The position numbers and the translations under genes are program-made. From assembly GCA_021018815.1 (NCBI GenBank), contig JAITYX010000074.1, positions 372,001 through 436,000 on the forward strand: a DNA stretch of 64,000 bases. The letters run 5' to 3'. A model generated the notes under the pieces. It did no database searches. It worked only from the letters and a program-made list of their open reading frames with translations, and was not told the origin of the DNA. Below, piece after piece: positions 25,091-35,842 of this stretch. This DNA comes from Talinum fruticosum. Its lineage: Eukaryota > Streptophyta > Magnoliopsida > Caryophyllales > Talinaceae. Position 1 is the first letter of the stretch. Each line of letters begins with the position of its first letter.

Positions 25091-27078
25091 GTGATTGTTT
25101 GTTATTTATGTTTGTTTCTATTTGTTTCTGCTCTTTTCTATTATCTATTTCTGTTTGTTTTTTTATGTATAACTTCGAAAAACCCTTAAACTCCATACAA
25201 AATAATCAAATCTTTTATAAGCCCTTTTGATAAAATAATAATTATTACTTTCCCTGCAAATTTTTTTTACTAAATACAAAACAACATATATTTTAAAAAG
25301 GTTAAACATTAAGAAAATTATTGGTTAATTAACAATCATTTAATGATCACTTAAAGAAAGCTGCCTTTTTGGACAAAAATAACTGACAAATAGGATCAAT
25401 AAAAGGAAATACTAAAATATTTTCAATCTTGTTAACATATGTGGATTATTTTGTTTACAAAAGAATCAAGTTTATTGTCAGGAAAGAACCTGATACAAGG
25501 GAAAACAGCAACGGTGGATCAATCGTTGGAGAAAGCAAAACTAGTGAACCATCTGATGGAAGAACTCAAGAAAAAAACGGGGAAACAATCACAAAAATTA
25601 TCTGCTATCCTTGGAATGTGTTTCTGAAAGCTGCCCAATGTGGGAGCATAGAGCTACTAACTGCATTGATCCATGCGTTTCCTGACATAGTAACAGCTCG
25701 CAATGAGAAAGGGCAGACAATGTTTCACATTGCGATTATACACCGCCAAGAGGACATCTTTAAGATGATACACAAGGTAGGAGCAATTAAGGACTTGATA
25801 GCTGACGAAGTGGATACAGACGGAAATACCATGCTGCATTTAGCCGCTAAAATGCCTCGCCATCAGGGCGCAAAGTCCGGTGGGTTTGCTCTACAAATGC
25901 AAAGAGAGATAATGTGGTTCAAGGTGAATATTCATATTCACTAACATGAAGGAATCTCTTCATCATTTGCGTTATTTTTCTTGTACATTGGCTTTGTTTT
26001 CTTACATTTCATTTACACAAACATGCATATGCACACTCTTGTATATGTATATGTACACAGACACAGAGACAGAGACACGCACACAAAAACACACCCGAAC
26101 ATGCACATTTACCCAACACTTACTATTGGGTTACATTAGGAACCCAAAAGAATGGTACCAGGAGAGAGATAGGACAAGGGAACCCTTGAAATGATGGGGT
26201 TGATTAAATCCTTGGCCTTTTACTTAGCAAAAGAGTGCCCCCAACGTCCCTAACTTATTCAAAAATGTTTCATTAGGCTCAATCAGTTTGAATTTGGAAA
26301 GAAGCCTTGACCTTTCACTTGAGAGATGGAACTTCCCACTTGTTCAAAAATATTTGGTGATATTTATTACTGTAGTACCCATTTAATTTATGGCACGTCT
26401 GAAGGTTTTCATCTAGTGAATGCTGTTGATTCATGGTAAATATAGGCAGTTGAAGAGGTTGTGGGGCCCGCAGTTGCTGATGTGTTGAACAAGAATAACG
26501 AGACGGCTCTTGACGTGTTCAACAAAGGACACAAGGACTTAAGGGAGAAAGGGCAAGAGTGGATGAAGAAGACTGCAGAATCATGCACTGTGCTGGCATC
26601 CCTAATTGCCACAATGGTCTTTGGAGCGGCATTTCAACCCCCTGGTGGCATAGACAGCGGATCAGGAGCCCCGTTGCTTGTAAACAATCACTTCTTTATG
26701 GCATTCTCCATATGCAATTCTCTATCCTTATTCAGCTCCTCTGCCTCAATACTCTTATTCCTGTCTATCCTGACCTCTTCTTATGAGGATGAGGACTTCC
26801 TCTGGTCATTGCCTCTGAAATTATCGCTAGGCTTAACTGGGCTTCTTATTTCCGTAGCAACCATGATGGTCGCCTTCACATCTACTATGCTTATCACATT
26901 TCGAAAGGATGGAGTCACTTGGGTTCGATTCCCAATTGCTGTCCTTGCTTCTATCCCAGTCACCCTTTATTTTTCACAACAATACCCACTCTTGAAGAAA
27001 GTATTTTATTCCACACGGAAATCGCAGTCCTTATATACCCGCTCCCAGCATGCGGTGTCAGGAATTGATGAAGAATAA
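15970..27078 (+). CDS. Ankyrin-repeat protein with C-terminal PGG membrane domain (ACD6/ITN1-like); two frameshifts
   Basis: Four exons fit GT-AG rules: 15970-16716, 19822-19980, 25482-25923, 26446-27078. The N-terminus has a proline-rich run (about residues 32-52). Ankyrin units follow: VLHIAVANKQKYMVEKLMER, then FPLHMAAWAGHRDMAWLL, then TPLHALALYGKPLELKG in exon 2 (which lacks an ATG and is easily missed), then the exon 3 units with TMFHIAIIHRQEDIF and NTMLHLAAKM. Exon 4 carries the PGG domain (PF13962): TVLASLIATMVFGAAFQPPG and four hydrophobic helices. In relatives such proteins sit in membranes and act in defence or stress signalling. Two one-base deficits break the frame: in the G run 16236-16240 and the A run 25571-25577. 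With one base at each, all intron phases agree and the product is about 660 aa, usual for the family. Either a recent pseudogene or homopolymer assembly errors. The start could also be 15982 or 15874. Confidence 0.8.
17221..17293. repeat. (TA)n microsatellite
   Basis: About 36 TA units. Confidence 0.95.
17308..17425 (+). mobile_element. tRNA-derived SINE candidate
   Basis: A pol III B-box-like GGTTCGATTCC lies at about 17350-17360. An A-box-like stretch (GAGTAGTTAAGATCGAGG) lies about 30 bases upstream, spacing typical of tRNA-derived SINEs. It is followed by a short non-tRNA part ending in an A-rich run. It is not a functional tRNA, since no cloverleaf closes. Target duplications were not identified. 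Confidence 0.45.
19126..19161. repeat. (TA)n microsatellite
   Basis: About 17 TA units in intron 1 of the ankyrin gene. Confidence 0.9.
20547..21069 (-). repeat. 3' LTR of the intronic Copia
   Basis: On plus it starts TGTTAGGATC and ends ATACCCAACA. It aligns along its length with 22732-23230, including the repeated -CACGG/CCGTG- patch. Confidence 0.85.
21566..21971 (-). pseudogene. Copia protease region (broken)
   Basis: Minus frames give ESWIVDSG, the aspartic protease motif of Copia polyproteins, then in a second frame LHGVRFIPGLAKNLISMSQL, the conserved segment after the protease. A frameshift separates them, and nothing of the integrase follows. Confidence 0.7.
21977..22567 (-). pseudogene. 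gag: Copia gag polyprotein region
   Basis: A 196-residue frame with the Copia gag pattern (PF14223/UBN2-like): INEFNIIISNLALVKINLED followed by ALILLSSLPESWDTIMSAVS and a basic C-terminus. The zinc-knuckle region follows only in a shifted frame. It is closely similar to the gag at 35843-36151 of the other Copia element. Confidence 0.75.
22732..23230 (-). repeat. 5' LTR of the intronic Copia
   Basis: Copy of 20547-21069 with many substitutions and small gaps, so the insertion is not recent. The PBS lies directly to its left on plus. Confidence 0.85.
23231..25481. other. Right part of intron 2 of the ankyrin gene
   Basis: AT-rich intron sequence between the Copia element and exon 3. It holds a TTA microsatellite and a CATAT-rich patch near 24460-24500. 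No coding signal was seen. Confidence 0.55.
25022..25090. repeat. (TTA)n microsatellite
   Basis: About 23 units in intron 2 of the ankyrin gene. It reads as poly-Ile or poly-Tyr in spurious frames. Confidence 0.95.
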
Positions 27079-27737
27079 ATTTTGTGTCATAAACATATTA
27101 TTTATAAATCAAATACATATATGGTCTGCTTTTGTGTGTGTGAATCTGCTTCCCTATCCTATCTATGTTGATCTGACAAAGCTGAATTTTGCAGAGAAAT
27201 TATTAGTCTTTAGTTGATGGAGGCAAAGAGTTTCGATTTGTAATTGTATATCTTGCAATTTCTGATGGCAATGTGTTTCAAAGATAATAGTTGCAAAGCC
27301 ATCTACAATGGCTCACATAAGCTGGCCCTATACAGAACAATCATCATCGTTAAAGCAATATTAGAAATCACAATTACATAGCCTCGTAATAATTGTTCCG
27401 TAAAAGACGTTTGTTCTTAAGAAGTGGATCTGTTGAGCAAAAACCACAAGTGAGGAGTGCCAGTGCAATTATCAATGCCAAGTATGGATCCTCAGCAGGG
27501 AGTCGAATTTTCAAGTACCGAAGTTAACTCAAGCTTTCAAGCTAAGCAAATCAAAGATCAAAGGGATGAGAACGATAACTAAACTAATCTTAGAAAACAA
27601 TAAAAAGATAGTTCGGTTGTGATTTCAATAACTAATGAATTAACTAGTCTAGATAAGGCCTAATCTACCTGACCTATACAAGCAATTAGAGATGATCATT
27701 TGCATTAAGAAAGCTCTCTCAAGCCATTCTTCCAACC
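27079..27737. other. 3' flank of the ankyrin gene; no further gene seen
   Basis: An AATAAA-like signal overlaps the stop region (27074-27080). The rest is unassigned and runs into the Copia integrase scrap. Confidence 0.45.
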
Positions 27738-28376
27738 TTAGGTGATAAAGGTGTTATTGACATCTAGATGAGGCCGACCCAACCTATACACACACCAATA
27801 TTTCCTTGCTTTCGAGATCATAAACCATCCAGGCCCTTTTTCAAAGGGATATCCAACAAAGACACACTTTCTACTCTGTGCAGCAAACATGCCCTTCGTC
27901 CTTAACCTCATTTGAGCATAACAAAGGCACCCAAATACTCTTATCAAAGGAGGGTTTTGACCCAAACAAGACTTCATAGGGGGTTTTCCTTTTAAGACTT
28001 TACTTGGGATCCCTTTTGTCAAGTGGGCCGAGCCAAAACTCAATGGGTAATGACGCTTGAAAAGGAAGACCTCTAGCGATGATCAGGATATGATGATGCA
28101 TTCTTTCTACTCTCCCATTCTGTTGAGGGGTGTCCACATGACTAGTTTGATGAAGAATTCCTCTTTGTGATTAGAAATTATCCATAGGTGTTGAGGTGAA
28201 TTTATTTCAATCATAAATACAGTATGAGTTATTTTCACCATGACAATAAAAGTTTGTAAAAGTGCGTTCGTTTCCCCTTTTTCTCTCATCAAATAAGTCC
28301 ATACAACATGACTAGCGTCATCAATAATTGTCGAGTGTTCTGTATACATACTTATTTTGTACATGAAGACAGACAT
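27738..28376 (-). pseudogene. Copia integrase fragment
   Basis: Two minus frames carry consecutive parts of a Copia integrase. One has STIIDDASHVVWTYLMREKG followed by ETNALLQTF; the next has [19 protein letters not shown] and PLIRVFGCLCYA. The latter is the conserved end of the integrase and its C-terminal extension, followed by RKCVFVGYPFEKG. A frameshift divides them near 28040-28110. No LTR was recognised nearby, so this is an isolated relic. Confidence 0.75.
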
Positions 28377-28647
28377 TCATCTGTTATCAGGATTCCATTC
28401 ATTCAGTCAACAATAAGCACCAAATTCCAAATGAAACCATACAGCAAAATACTGTTCAAGCAAACTTAATATAATAGCTCCACAACTAGTTTAAATTTAC
28501 AAGTCAAAGTATAATGGCAGGCAGCTGCCTTTGACAGAAATACAGAAAAACCACCCTAAGAGTATGTCCACGCCTATTTATTTTAACAACAGCGAGAATC
28601 AAGTATATAGTTGAAGAAAATCAGGACCCATGAAATCAAACCAACGT
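28377..28647. other. Spacer at the 3' side of the minus-strand profilin-like gene
   Basis: Probable 3' UTR and flank of the minus-strand gene; nothing else was recognised. Confidence 0.4.
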
Positions 28648-30129
28648 CTAGTTGCCTTGGTCAAGAAGGGAATCGCCCATATTCTCTATTCTATTGCAAA
28701 CCTCATTGTTCATCGACTCCTTGAAAGTTCCAATTATGAAATGGTTTTTGGTCTTCTTGATCATAAAAGATTTGTTATCCTGTTTGGTTAGTTCATTCAG
28801 TTAGCACATCACCAAGATATCAATATCCATCTGGTAAAGTAACACACCTCATTGAAAAATATTATTTTCCATCGGTTAGTAAAGAAACACCCATACCGGA
28901 AAGAAGATAGTAATGAACAATCAGAAATGGAGGACAGAGAAAATGAACAAGATGAGAGTATTTGCTATTCATTGAATTGAAAGTCTAAAAATGATATGAA
29001 AACAGAAAAAAATGAGAATTACCTTTTTTCCATTGATGATATCAGATTCGACTTGGGTGAGCTGATATTTTTCACCACCTACGTCTAAGTCAGCTTGAAC
29101 TTGAGGTTGGGTTCGAGATGTCTTAATAAGTTGGTCTATGCAGGATACCTCGTCTTTTTCACCTATTCGACCCTCACAGAAAAAGATTAGCGTCAGATCC
29201 TTCCAATAAGATTCGTATTCATCGCCAATGCAACTTGAATTTGTTGCAAAAGTAATCAACTTTTTAAGATGCTGAATTATTATATATGGTAGTGACTCTA
29301 ATTTAAAAATATACAATAATGTGAGATTAGGAAATCAGGAGGAGAGAGAAAAAGAAACAGAGAGACTTGATTTTATTGAAAATTGAAAAAAAGAGATAAA
29401 AGGGATATATTAGATATTTTATTATTTAGTTAATTTTATTTTTAATTGTTGTTAATTTTTCTCTATTCTTCTAAAACGACGGGAAGGTTTTTTGCTAATT
29501 TAAGTATAAAATGAAAATTGGAAACATTTGGAAAAAAGTTATAAGTCTAGTTCAATAAAGCATAAAGAGACAAAAGCAAAGCATGAGGAACGCAAATAAA
29601 AAGAGAAACGAGATAAAAGACACTCCCTCAGTAAAATAAATCCAAATTCGTTTTTTTCTTTTCAATTGTGAGTATTAGTTTTACAACAAAATTAAGGTAA
29701 GGATATGAAACTGAAGGACAAACCTTGGGGAAATCACCGATCTTTCCCAAAACTCTGCCATTGAAGTCCACAATACCGGCGGAGTCAATGTGCTTGGCAC
29801 TGTACTCACTCTCCAGAAAACGATCCAGGTATGTTTGCGCCCAATCCAACTGCTGCTTTGTTGCCCTGCTCTTCGATTGCCCAAGTGTTGCTGAATAGTG
29901 TCTTGGCCTGCTCTGGGCAAACTATGAACACCAATGATTCTCCAGTTAGCCAGGAAAAAGGGCAACCAAGGAGCAAAAAAATTGATCCGATGGACACAAA
30001 TGAAATGAGAAGACCAAGATCAGAATTAACCTCTTCGTCGTTCATGTCATCCGTGTAGACGTGGATAATCTTCTTTTCTTGGCGACCTATCTCTCTGCCT
30101 CTTGTACGGATAAAGTCAGCAGCTTTCAT
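28648..30129 (-). CDS. Highly divergent profilin-like protein with N-terminal extension
   Basis: Four minus-strand exons join in phase 0 with GT-AG introns: 30129-30031, 29921-29724, 29172-29023, 28779-28648, giving 192 aa. Residues about 58-192 follow the plant profilin plan: LDWAQTYLDRFLESEY, then SAGIVDFNGRVLGKIGDFPK (compare the family's SAAI...DG...FPQ), then DLDVGGEKYQLTQ and INGKK, then MIKKTKNHFIIGTF and MGDSLLDQGN at the end. The introns fall after FPK and after GKK, the two positions used by plant profilin genes. The usual QGEPG phosphoinositide/actin-surface motif is absent, and the N-terminal Trp-Tyr spacing is W+4 rather than W+3, so normal actin and polyproline binding is doubtful. 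Residues 1-57 are an extension with no clear family. The ATG at 30129 is the first usable one, but the gene may continue upstream to 32130. Confidence 0.7.
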
Positions 30130-30624
30130 ATCTAACGCAAGGATAATTTAATTAACTTTAAATAATATTATTCTACAATTTAAATACATAAATATGTCAC
30201 TATAAAAAGTTCAGAAGTTTTGTAAGTAACACCTTCCGTCATATTTTGTAAAAAACGCTAAATTAATTATATTTTTTAAATATTTATTATAAATGTTTAT
30301 CTAAGTTGGGGAAAAATGTCAACTACGACCGTAATAGTGGAATGGACGGAGTAGTGCATCGGTGCATAAAATTTTTAGGATTGGATTTAATATGTAGCGG
30401 AAGTAAACAAGTAATTCAATTTGGGATGCAGATAAGTTGATAAATCAATAAATAATAGATAAAATGATGTACAAATAAATTTTACGTGAAAAACTTCAAT
30501 CGAAAAAAACACGGGCAGTAATAATATAATCCACTATAATACGATTAGTAAGTACAATGTACGATTTGCAAGACGATGAATTTTGTAAGATCAAAGACAA
30601 AAAAAAAAAAAAAAAAAACTTACA

Positions 30625-31234
30625 CTATGTTTGGATGGGGTTAAAGGAGGAGAAGGAAAGGAAATGAGGATAATTAACTCATCTTTCCCTTGTTTGGGAA
30701 ATAAAAAAGGGGGTGAGGTTGTGGGAACCGTTCCCCTCCTTTAACCCTATTTCATTCTCCTCTGAATTAAGGGTGAAGAAAAGGGAGGGAAAATAAGATA
30801 ACTAATAAAAATTATTTTTATATTAATTTTAATCCTATGTTATTTCTTTCTATGATTATATTATTTTTGTTTACTTCTCTCCAAAATCCTCTTTTTCTTT
30901 TTCTCCCCTTTAAAGTAATTATATATAAATATATCAACATTAGGGTTGTACTTCTATTCTATTGTACGGATCGTCATTCGAGTTAATACCTTTTCACTTT
31001 TTTTTATCCCATTTAGTTACTTTATTCTAATTCATATTTATCAATAATAGGGTTATATTACTATTCAAATTCAACTTAAGTGCTTATATTATTTGGTTGT
31101 TTATTTTATTTTATCTCAGGTAGTATGTTATAAATGTAAAAAGTAATTATTAAAAAATGAACTTTTTTTGGCGGAATCTTATTAAAGGGAATGAGTTCCT
31201 TGTACTAAATTTAAATGTGTTATTTTTAATTTAA

Positions 31235-31302
<68 letters not shown>

Positions 31303-31385
31303 ATTTTCCTTCCTCTCGCTTCCCTTTTTTAATTCAAACAAGACAATATTGAATAACCTTCAATCCCTCAAATCCAAATAAGGGG
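30625..31385. mobile_element. Possible Tourist- or hAT-type MITE
   Basis: Left CTATGTTTGGATGGGGTTAA resembles the reverse complement of the right end, CCTTATTTGGATTTGAGGGA. The G/A-rich arm on one side and C/T-rich arm on the other could fold back. No convincing target duplication was found. Confidence 0.3.
31236..31301. repeat. (AAT)n microsatellite
   Basis: About 22 units. Confidence 0.95.
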
Positions 31386-31725
31386 AAGGTATTTCCCCTC
31401 CCGTCACTTCCCTTCCCTTCCATTTCCTCCCTTTGATTAACCTTCCCTTCCCTCCCCTCTATCTAGGTATGTAGAATGATGAGTTCTATAATATCAAAAT
31501 AAGATAACTCTAAACGGTGCCATCAGGCATAAATTAGTTATACCATACGTCACATCTAACTAGGTAAAATAATCAAGTATATATAGAAAATCTCTAACAA
31601 ATTCTAAAAGATGTTATGGTCGCAATCAACTACTTACAGTCCTAGATAAAATCTTTCACACATAATATTTTCGATAAAACCCAAAAAAATTAACGAAAAT
31701 CTATAAACGTGAAGAGAAACCTCAC

Positions 31726-32130
31726 CAACACGAGTATCACCAGTAGTTTGCAACCAAGTACACTCGGCCTTGGGGAGACGCCGTGGTGGTAGTTGCCAAA
31801 CATTGTCGTTACTACACTCGGCCTTGGGGAGACGCTGTGGTGGTAGACGCCGTGGTGGTAGTTGCCAAACATCGTCGTTACTACACTCGGCCTTGGGGAG
31901 ACGCTGTGGTGGTAGCCAAACATCGTCGTTACTACACTCGGCCTTGGGGGACGCCATGGTGGTAGTTGCCAAACTTCGTATTTACTATTAAATTTTTCGG
32001 ATTCGTCAGCAGCATAACTTCGTCGCGGCCAAATGTTGTGCGTCTCGTACTCTTCTAGGTTATGAGAGGAAGGCTTTTGCCAGATCCGGGACAAGTACGA
32101 CGGTATCCACGAGGAATACGTCGGCGCCAT
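31726..32130 (-). CDS. Candidate 5' exon made largely of a minisatellite; possible first exon of the profilin-like gene
   Basis: A minus frame opens at an ATG (32130-32128) with MAPTYSSWIPSYLSRIW and continues through the 51-69-bp repeat units without a stop. A good donor (TTG|GTGAGG) follows at 31726/31725. The acceptor TTAG at 30135-30132 would join this to codons leading straight into the ATG at 30129, giving a split Asp codon. The phases agree only if the 53-bp repeat unit is read as the 54-bp length of its neighbour, that is, if one base is missing. In the corrected frame the repeats read as variants of DVWQLPPRRLPKAECSND. The product is unrecognised; SSWIPSYL and NIWPRRS faintly recall the start of a profilin. 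It could also be non-coding. Confidence 0.35.
31759..31985. repeat. Minisatellite, four units of 54, 69, 51 and 53 bp
   Basis: Each unit starts TACACTCGGCCTTGGGG. The second unit has an extra 15 bases, an internal duplication of GACGCCGTGGTGGTA. The third lacks three bases and the fourth one base. Three of the four unit lengths are multiples of three, as expected for a repeat tolerated in coding sequence. Confidence 0.9.
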
Positions 32131-33840
32131 GAACAAGGTTTCCTGGGGTGCTGTTTGCTGGAGCTGCGTCTCGTACTATAGGTTATGAGAGGAAGCAACG
32201 AGTGGAGGCTATGTTAGGTGAGGTGGAGGGACAAAAATGCGCTGATCAAGTCTGAAAAACAAATGAATTCAAAAGACTACAAAGAACAGTAAAAGCAGAA
32301 TCTTATTGTGTTTTTGAAGGGCTAGAATTGAGCGGCCATGGCGGCATCTTAGTCTTTTTTCCTCCTTTTTAGATGCTTGAGTTGCATCCGTCCACCAACT
32401 AGTCTACAGAATTTATCCTTCGATAGGTACATTTGCGTGTACATCAAGCTTTGTAATGGAATCTTATCACGTAACATATATACCAAATTTACAACTGGAG
32501 TATTATTCTCTTTGCTTTTTGAGAGGATATCTGCAAGTGGATGCGTGGTTTATAAACCCTTGGTTTTTTCAACTTGTTAAGCTAACCTTATTTGCAAAAC
32601 TTATCCTTATCGATAACTTTTATTTATAATACTTAGATAATTATTAAGTATCTACTTTATTATTATGACTACTACTATTAGCGTACATTCCGTTCACATG
32701 AATAAGTGTACACTTTATTTTGCCTTTTGTTTTGAACTAATCGGTATTGGAAATATGTGTATAAAATATGCGTTTTCTAGATGTATGGTTTGTTAATAAT
32801 ATCCATAAACAACACTTGTGTGATACCTGCTTACATTGCCATTATGTTGAAAGCAATAAAAACCTTTTGTTAAAAAAGATAATTAATAAAGAACAAAATA
32901 TAATTTTTTAGTTAAGAGAAAACTCTTTATACTTAACGGTTTTAAAGTGGGAAGAGATATAGAAACAATAGATGTGAAATTAAATCACATGAAGTATATA
33001 TTACTGAACATATTATGTTTACAATTAATATACTAATATATGTGTTTTTCCCCTTCAATAAAATAAAATCCAAGTAAAAGAAACTTTAGTTATAGTAGGA
33101 GAGTGTTGTTTTTGGCAAGCATTGTCACCTTCTGGATCCTTATTTTAGACAAGTCTAAAATGTTGGCATGGCTTTGAGGAGGGATGTCAAAGTCTAACAG
33201 TCCATCTCACACAATCTCTTCAAGAATGAGGAAATTGTGGCCCGGAATCGAATCTAAAGGGAGGGAGAAAAGTGGGTGGGTCGCCATCACGTGAGCGACT
33301 CGTGGGAACAACAATTACTGTTCCTAAGCACATGATAAATTGAAATACATGTCAAAAGTTAAACGGATATATATTAGAGAGAAAATAAGAAGAGCCAAAT
33401 TAAATAGCTTGAAAATTAGAGTCGTTGAGAATGAGAAAGCCTTTTGAAATCAGATTGTAATGTGAGTGTTTGAGTGTATGTATAGATTAATCCTCCACGA
33501 TGGCTGATACTATGGACTTGGAGAAGAAATCACAACTTTAATCAAACCAAGTAACTCAAGATGAAAGGAGTGAATGCATTTTATCAAAGATTAATAATAA
33601 ATATTCATACGTTTGAAGTCAAACAAATCAATTACCCGCAACTGTAATAACCCAAAATAATTTGGAAAAATATTAGAAAATAATTCTAATTAAAATAAAT
33701 ATGTCAATTAATTATCAAATATAAATTTCAACAGTAATTACTTAAAGTTTAATGTAGAAATCTTTATTGCCAACTTATAATCTAAATTTAAAAAAAAAAA
33801 TTTAAAGAACTTTAAAGCATCCAATAATAATAAGACAATT
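32131..33840. other. Intergenic; no gene seen
   Basis: Just upstream of the candidate exon a short segment (GCGTCTCGTACT...GGTTATGAGAGGAAG) found at 32039-32073 is repeated at 32165-32196. The remainder is AT-rich with no recognisable coding or transposon feature up to the Copia LTR. Confidence 0.45.
33836..33840. repeat. Target site duplication CAATT (left copy)
   Basis: Identical to 36991-36995 on the far side of the Copia element. Confidence 0.85.
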
Positions 33841-34349
33841 TGTTAGCATCAAGAGCCACAATCAAATAGCAAAACAAGGGCAAAGAGAAAGAGGGAAAAT
33901 TGAGACACGAGATTTTAACGTGGGAAAACTCAGATATGGAAAAAACCATGAACAATTCACTAGATGATTTTCTTTTACAAGAGGAAGCTTTGTGTGTTTT
34001 AGGATGGAGCAATGGAGGTCCTTAGACCTCAATATATAGCCTAAACTCACATAAATACACATCAATACTCATTACACCGAGCATATAACGCATAACAGAA
34101 GAAGAAAACCGAGCGGTTGGCCAAAAAACCATTTGGCACAATCATGCCAGGGGTTGGGCGCAATCGTGCCACTTGGCACGGGCATGCCAACTCTCTGATT
34201 GTTCCCTATGTTTGCCTCATGTTTGTGCATTGTCCATGCCGTTTACGTCATGACCGTGCCACCTTCTTTCCTGTGGCTGTGCCATCTTCTTACATGCAAA
34301 CAAAGCTTGATAATCAAAGCCCATGATTATTAGGCTCCATATCTCAACA
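33841..34349 (-). repeat. 3' LTR of the second Copia
   Basis: On plus it starts TGTTAGCATC and ends ATCTCAACA. It pairs with 36496-36990. Confidence 0.9.
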
Positions 34350-34421
34350 ATCTCCCATTTGGAGACTAATAAACTACTTCCTCTTTGTACACATCTAGCA
34401 AATCAAATACCTGTCTTAGCT

Positions 34422-34780
34422 TTAACAAGAAAGGCCAATTGAGGTTTTGCACAACCCCAATTTCCCGGCATCCACTCCTTTGGTTAGCATATCTGTCGTA
34501 TTTTTGCTATACATGATCTTCTCAAGTTGCAAGTCTCCGCTCTCCACCAACCTTCGAATGAAGTGGAACTTGCGCTGAATGTGCTTTGTTCTTGAATGCA
34601 AGACCAGATTCTTGCTCAACTAGATCACATTTTGGCTGTCACTGTAAAGCACTCGCATTCCCTTTCTTTTGGCCCAAGACCTCTAAGAAGTCTTCCAGCC
34701 ACACCATCTCCTTTACGACTTCGGACATGGCCACATACTTGGACTCGGTTGTGGACATTGCAATGCATTTCTGTAGTCAG
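34422..34780 (-). pseudogene. Copia RNase H and C-terminal end
   Basis: Minus frames give the STTESEYVA-type region followed by EVVKEMVWLEDFL, then KNLVLHSRTKHIQRKFHFIR and NTTDMLTKG, the standard end of Copia polyproteins. Frameshifts interrupt it. Confidence 0.7.
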
Positions 34781-34799
34781 TCGGATTCCCTCTTGAGCA

Positions 34800-35240
34800 C
34801 ATCAATTGGATCACATTTTGCCTTGCTTTTTCTAGAACCATTCTTGTTAATCAGATTCCCTCTTGAGCACAAAATTTCTTGAATTCATCCTTCTCATACT
34901 CACCACCGTTGTCGGATCTTAAGCATTTGATCTTCAAACCTATTTGGCTTTCAACTTATATTTTCCATCTCAAAAAGTGTCAAAAATATCATATTTATTT
35001 TTCAGAAAATGACCCCACACTTTCCTACTGTGATCATCAATAAAGGTGATGTAGTAATAACCTCCACCCAAAGATCAAGTGGGAGAAGGACCCCAAACAT
35101 CGATGTGAACTAGCTCTAGCTTCTTTGCCTTGGGTTCCCTACTAACTTTGGAGAAACTAACACGCTTTTGTTTTCTGAGTACACAACTCTCATAAAGTCC
35201 TATTTACCAACCCCGGAAAAGCACCCCTAGCAGCCATGAT
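34800..35240 (-). pseudogene. Copia integrase core fragment
   Basis: Minus frames give KLELVHIDVWGPSP, GGGYYYITFIDDHSRKVWGH, FLKNKYDIFDTF and, in a shifted frame, DNGGEYEKDEFKKF-like sequence. These are the landmarks around the integrase catalytic acidic residues. The coding sequence then stops and joins the RNase H end, with no reverse transcriptase. Confidence 0.65.
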
Positions 35241-35381
35241 TTTCCCTTTTTACTCATATGACTAAGCTTATTGTGCCACAAAACAGAATGAGAGGATTTG
35301 TTGTAGGCATTAGCAAGCAAATTAGTGCACCCAAGCTGTAGAGTATAAAGTCTCATATTTTACCCTTTTTGCAATCTATCT

Positions 35382-35805
35382 CTAACACCCCTCGACAATT
35401 TTCCAATGCCCATTTTCAAATTGAGTGAAGTAGCTCGTTTTATCTAGTTGACTCATAGAAATTAGATTCTTAGTCAAACCCGATATGTACAGAACATCCT
35501 CTAACTTCCAATGACCCCCATTAGAAAGCTTAATGTTAACATCACCTCTCCCCAAAATGTCAAAACACTTGTGCACTCACAAAATTATGAAAAAGGTCTC
35601 TACTTGATGAAGAATGAAACGAAGCACCCGAGTGTACAATCCAAGACTCAATTGGACTATCTACACTCAAGATAAGGGCATCGCCTATATCCTCAGTGGA
35701 ATTTACAGAATCACGGTCATCATGACTATTGCCCCTTCCCTTATTCTTAGATTTAGGATAATTTTTCATGTACTCGACTCTTTTCACCACATCCCCAACA
35801 CACAA
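35382..35805 (-). pseudogene. Copia protease region with altered active site
   Basis: The protease motif reads ESWIVHSGASFH, whereas family members have Asp before Ser-Gly; the catalytic Asp is replaced by His. The following frame carries LEDVLYISGLTKNLISMSQL. The element cannot make an active protease. Confidence 0.7.
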
Positions 35806-35842
35806 TCTATTTTAGGCTTTGTGACCGATCCTTAGACTTGTT

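Larger units (their letters stand above)
30130..31725. other. AT-rich spacer upstream of the minus profilin-like gene
   Basis: Contains a possible MITE with an AAT repeat and poly-A tracts. If the upstream minisatellite exon belongs to the same gene, this is its first intron (donor at 31725, acceptor at 30133-30132). Confidence 0.45.

Noticed and set aside
24911..25230. Poly-Ile and poly-Tyr open frames
   Set aside because: Two frames of the TTA microsatellite in the ankyrin gene intron.
31770..31991. Plus-strand Gly/Arg/Val-rich frames over the minisatellite
   Set aside because: Repeats keep all frames open. The minus strand has the better start codon, donor site and neighbouring exons.
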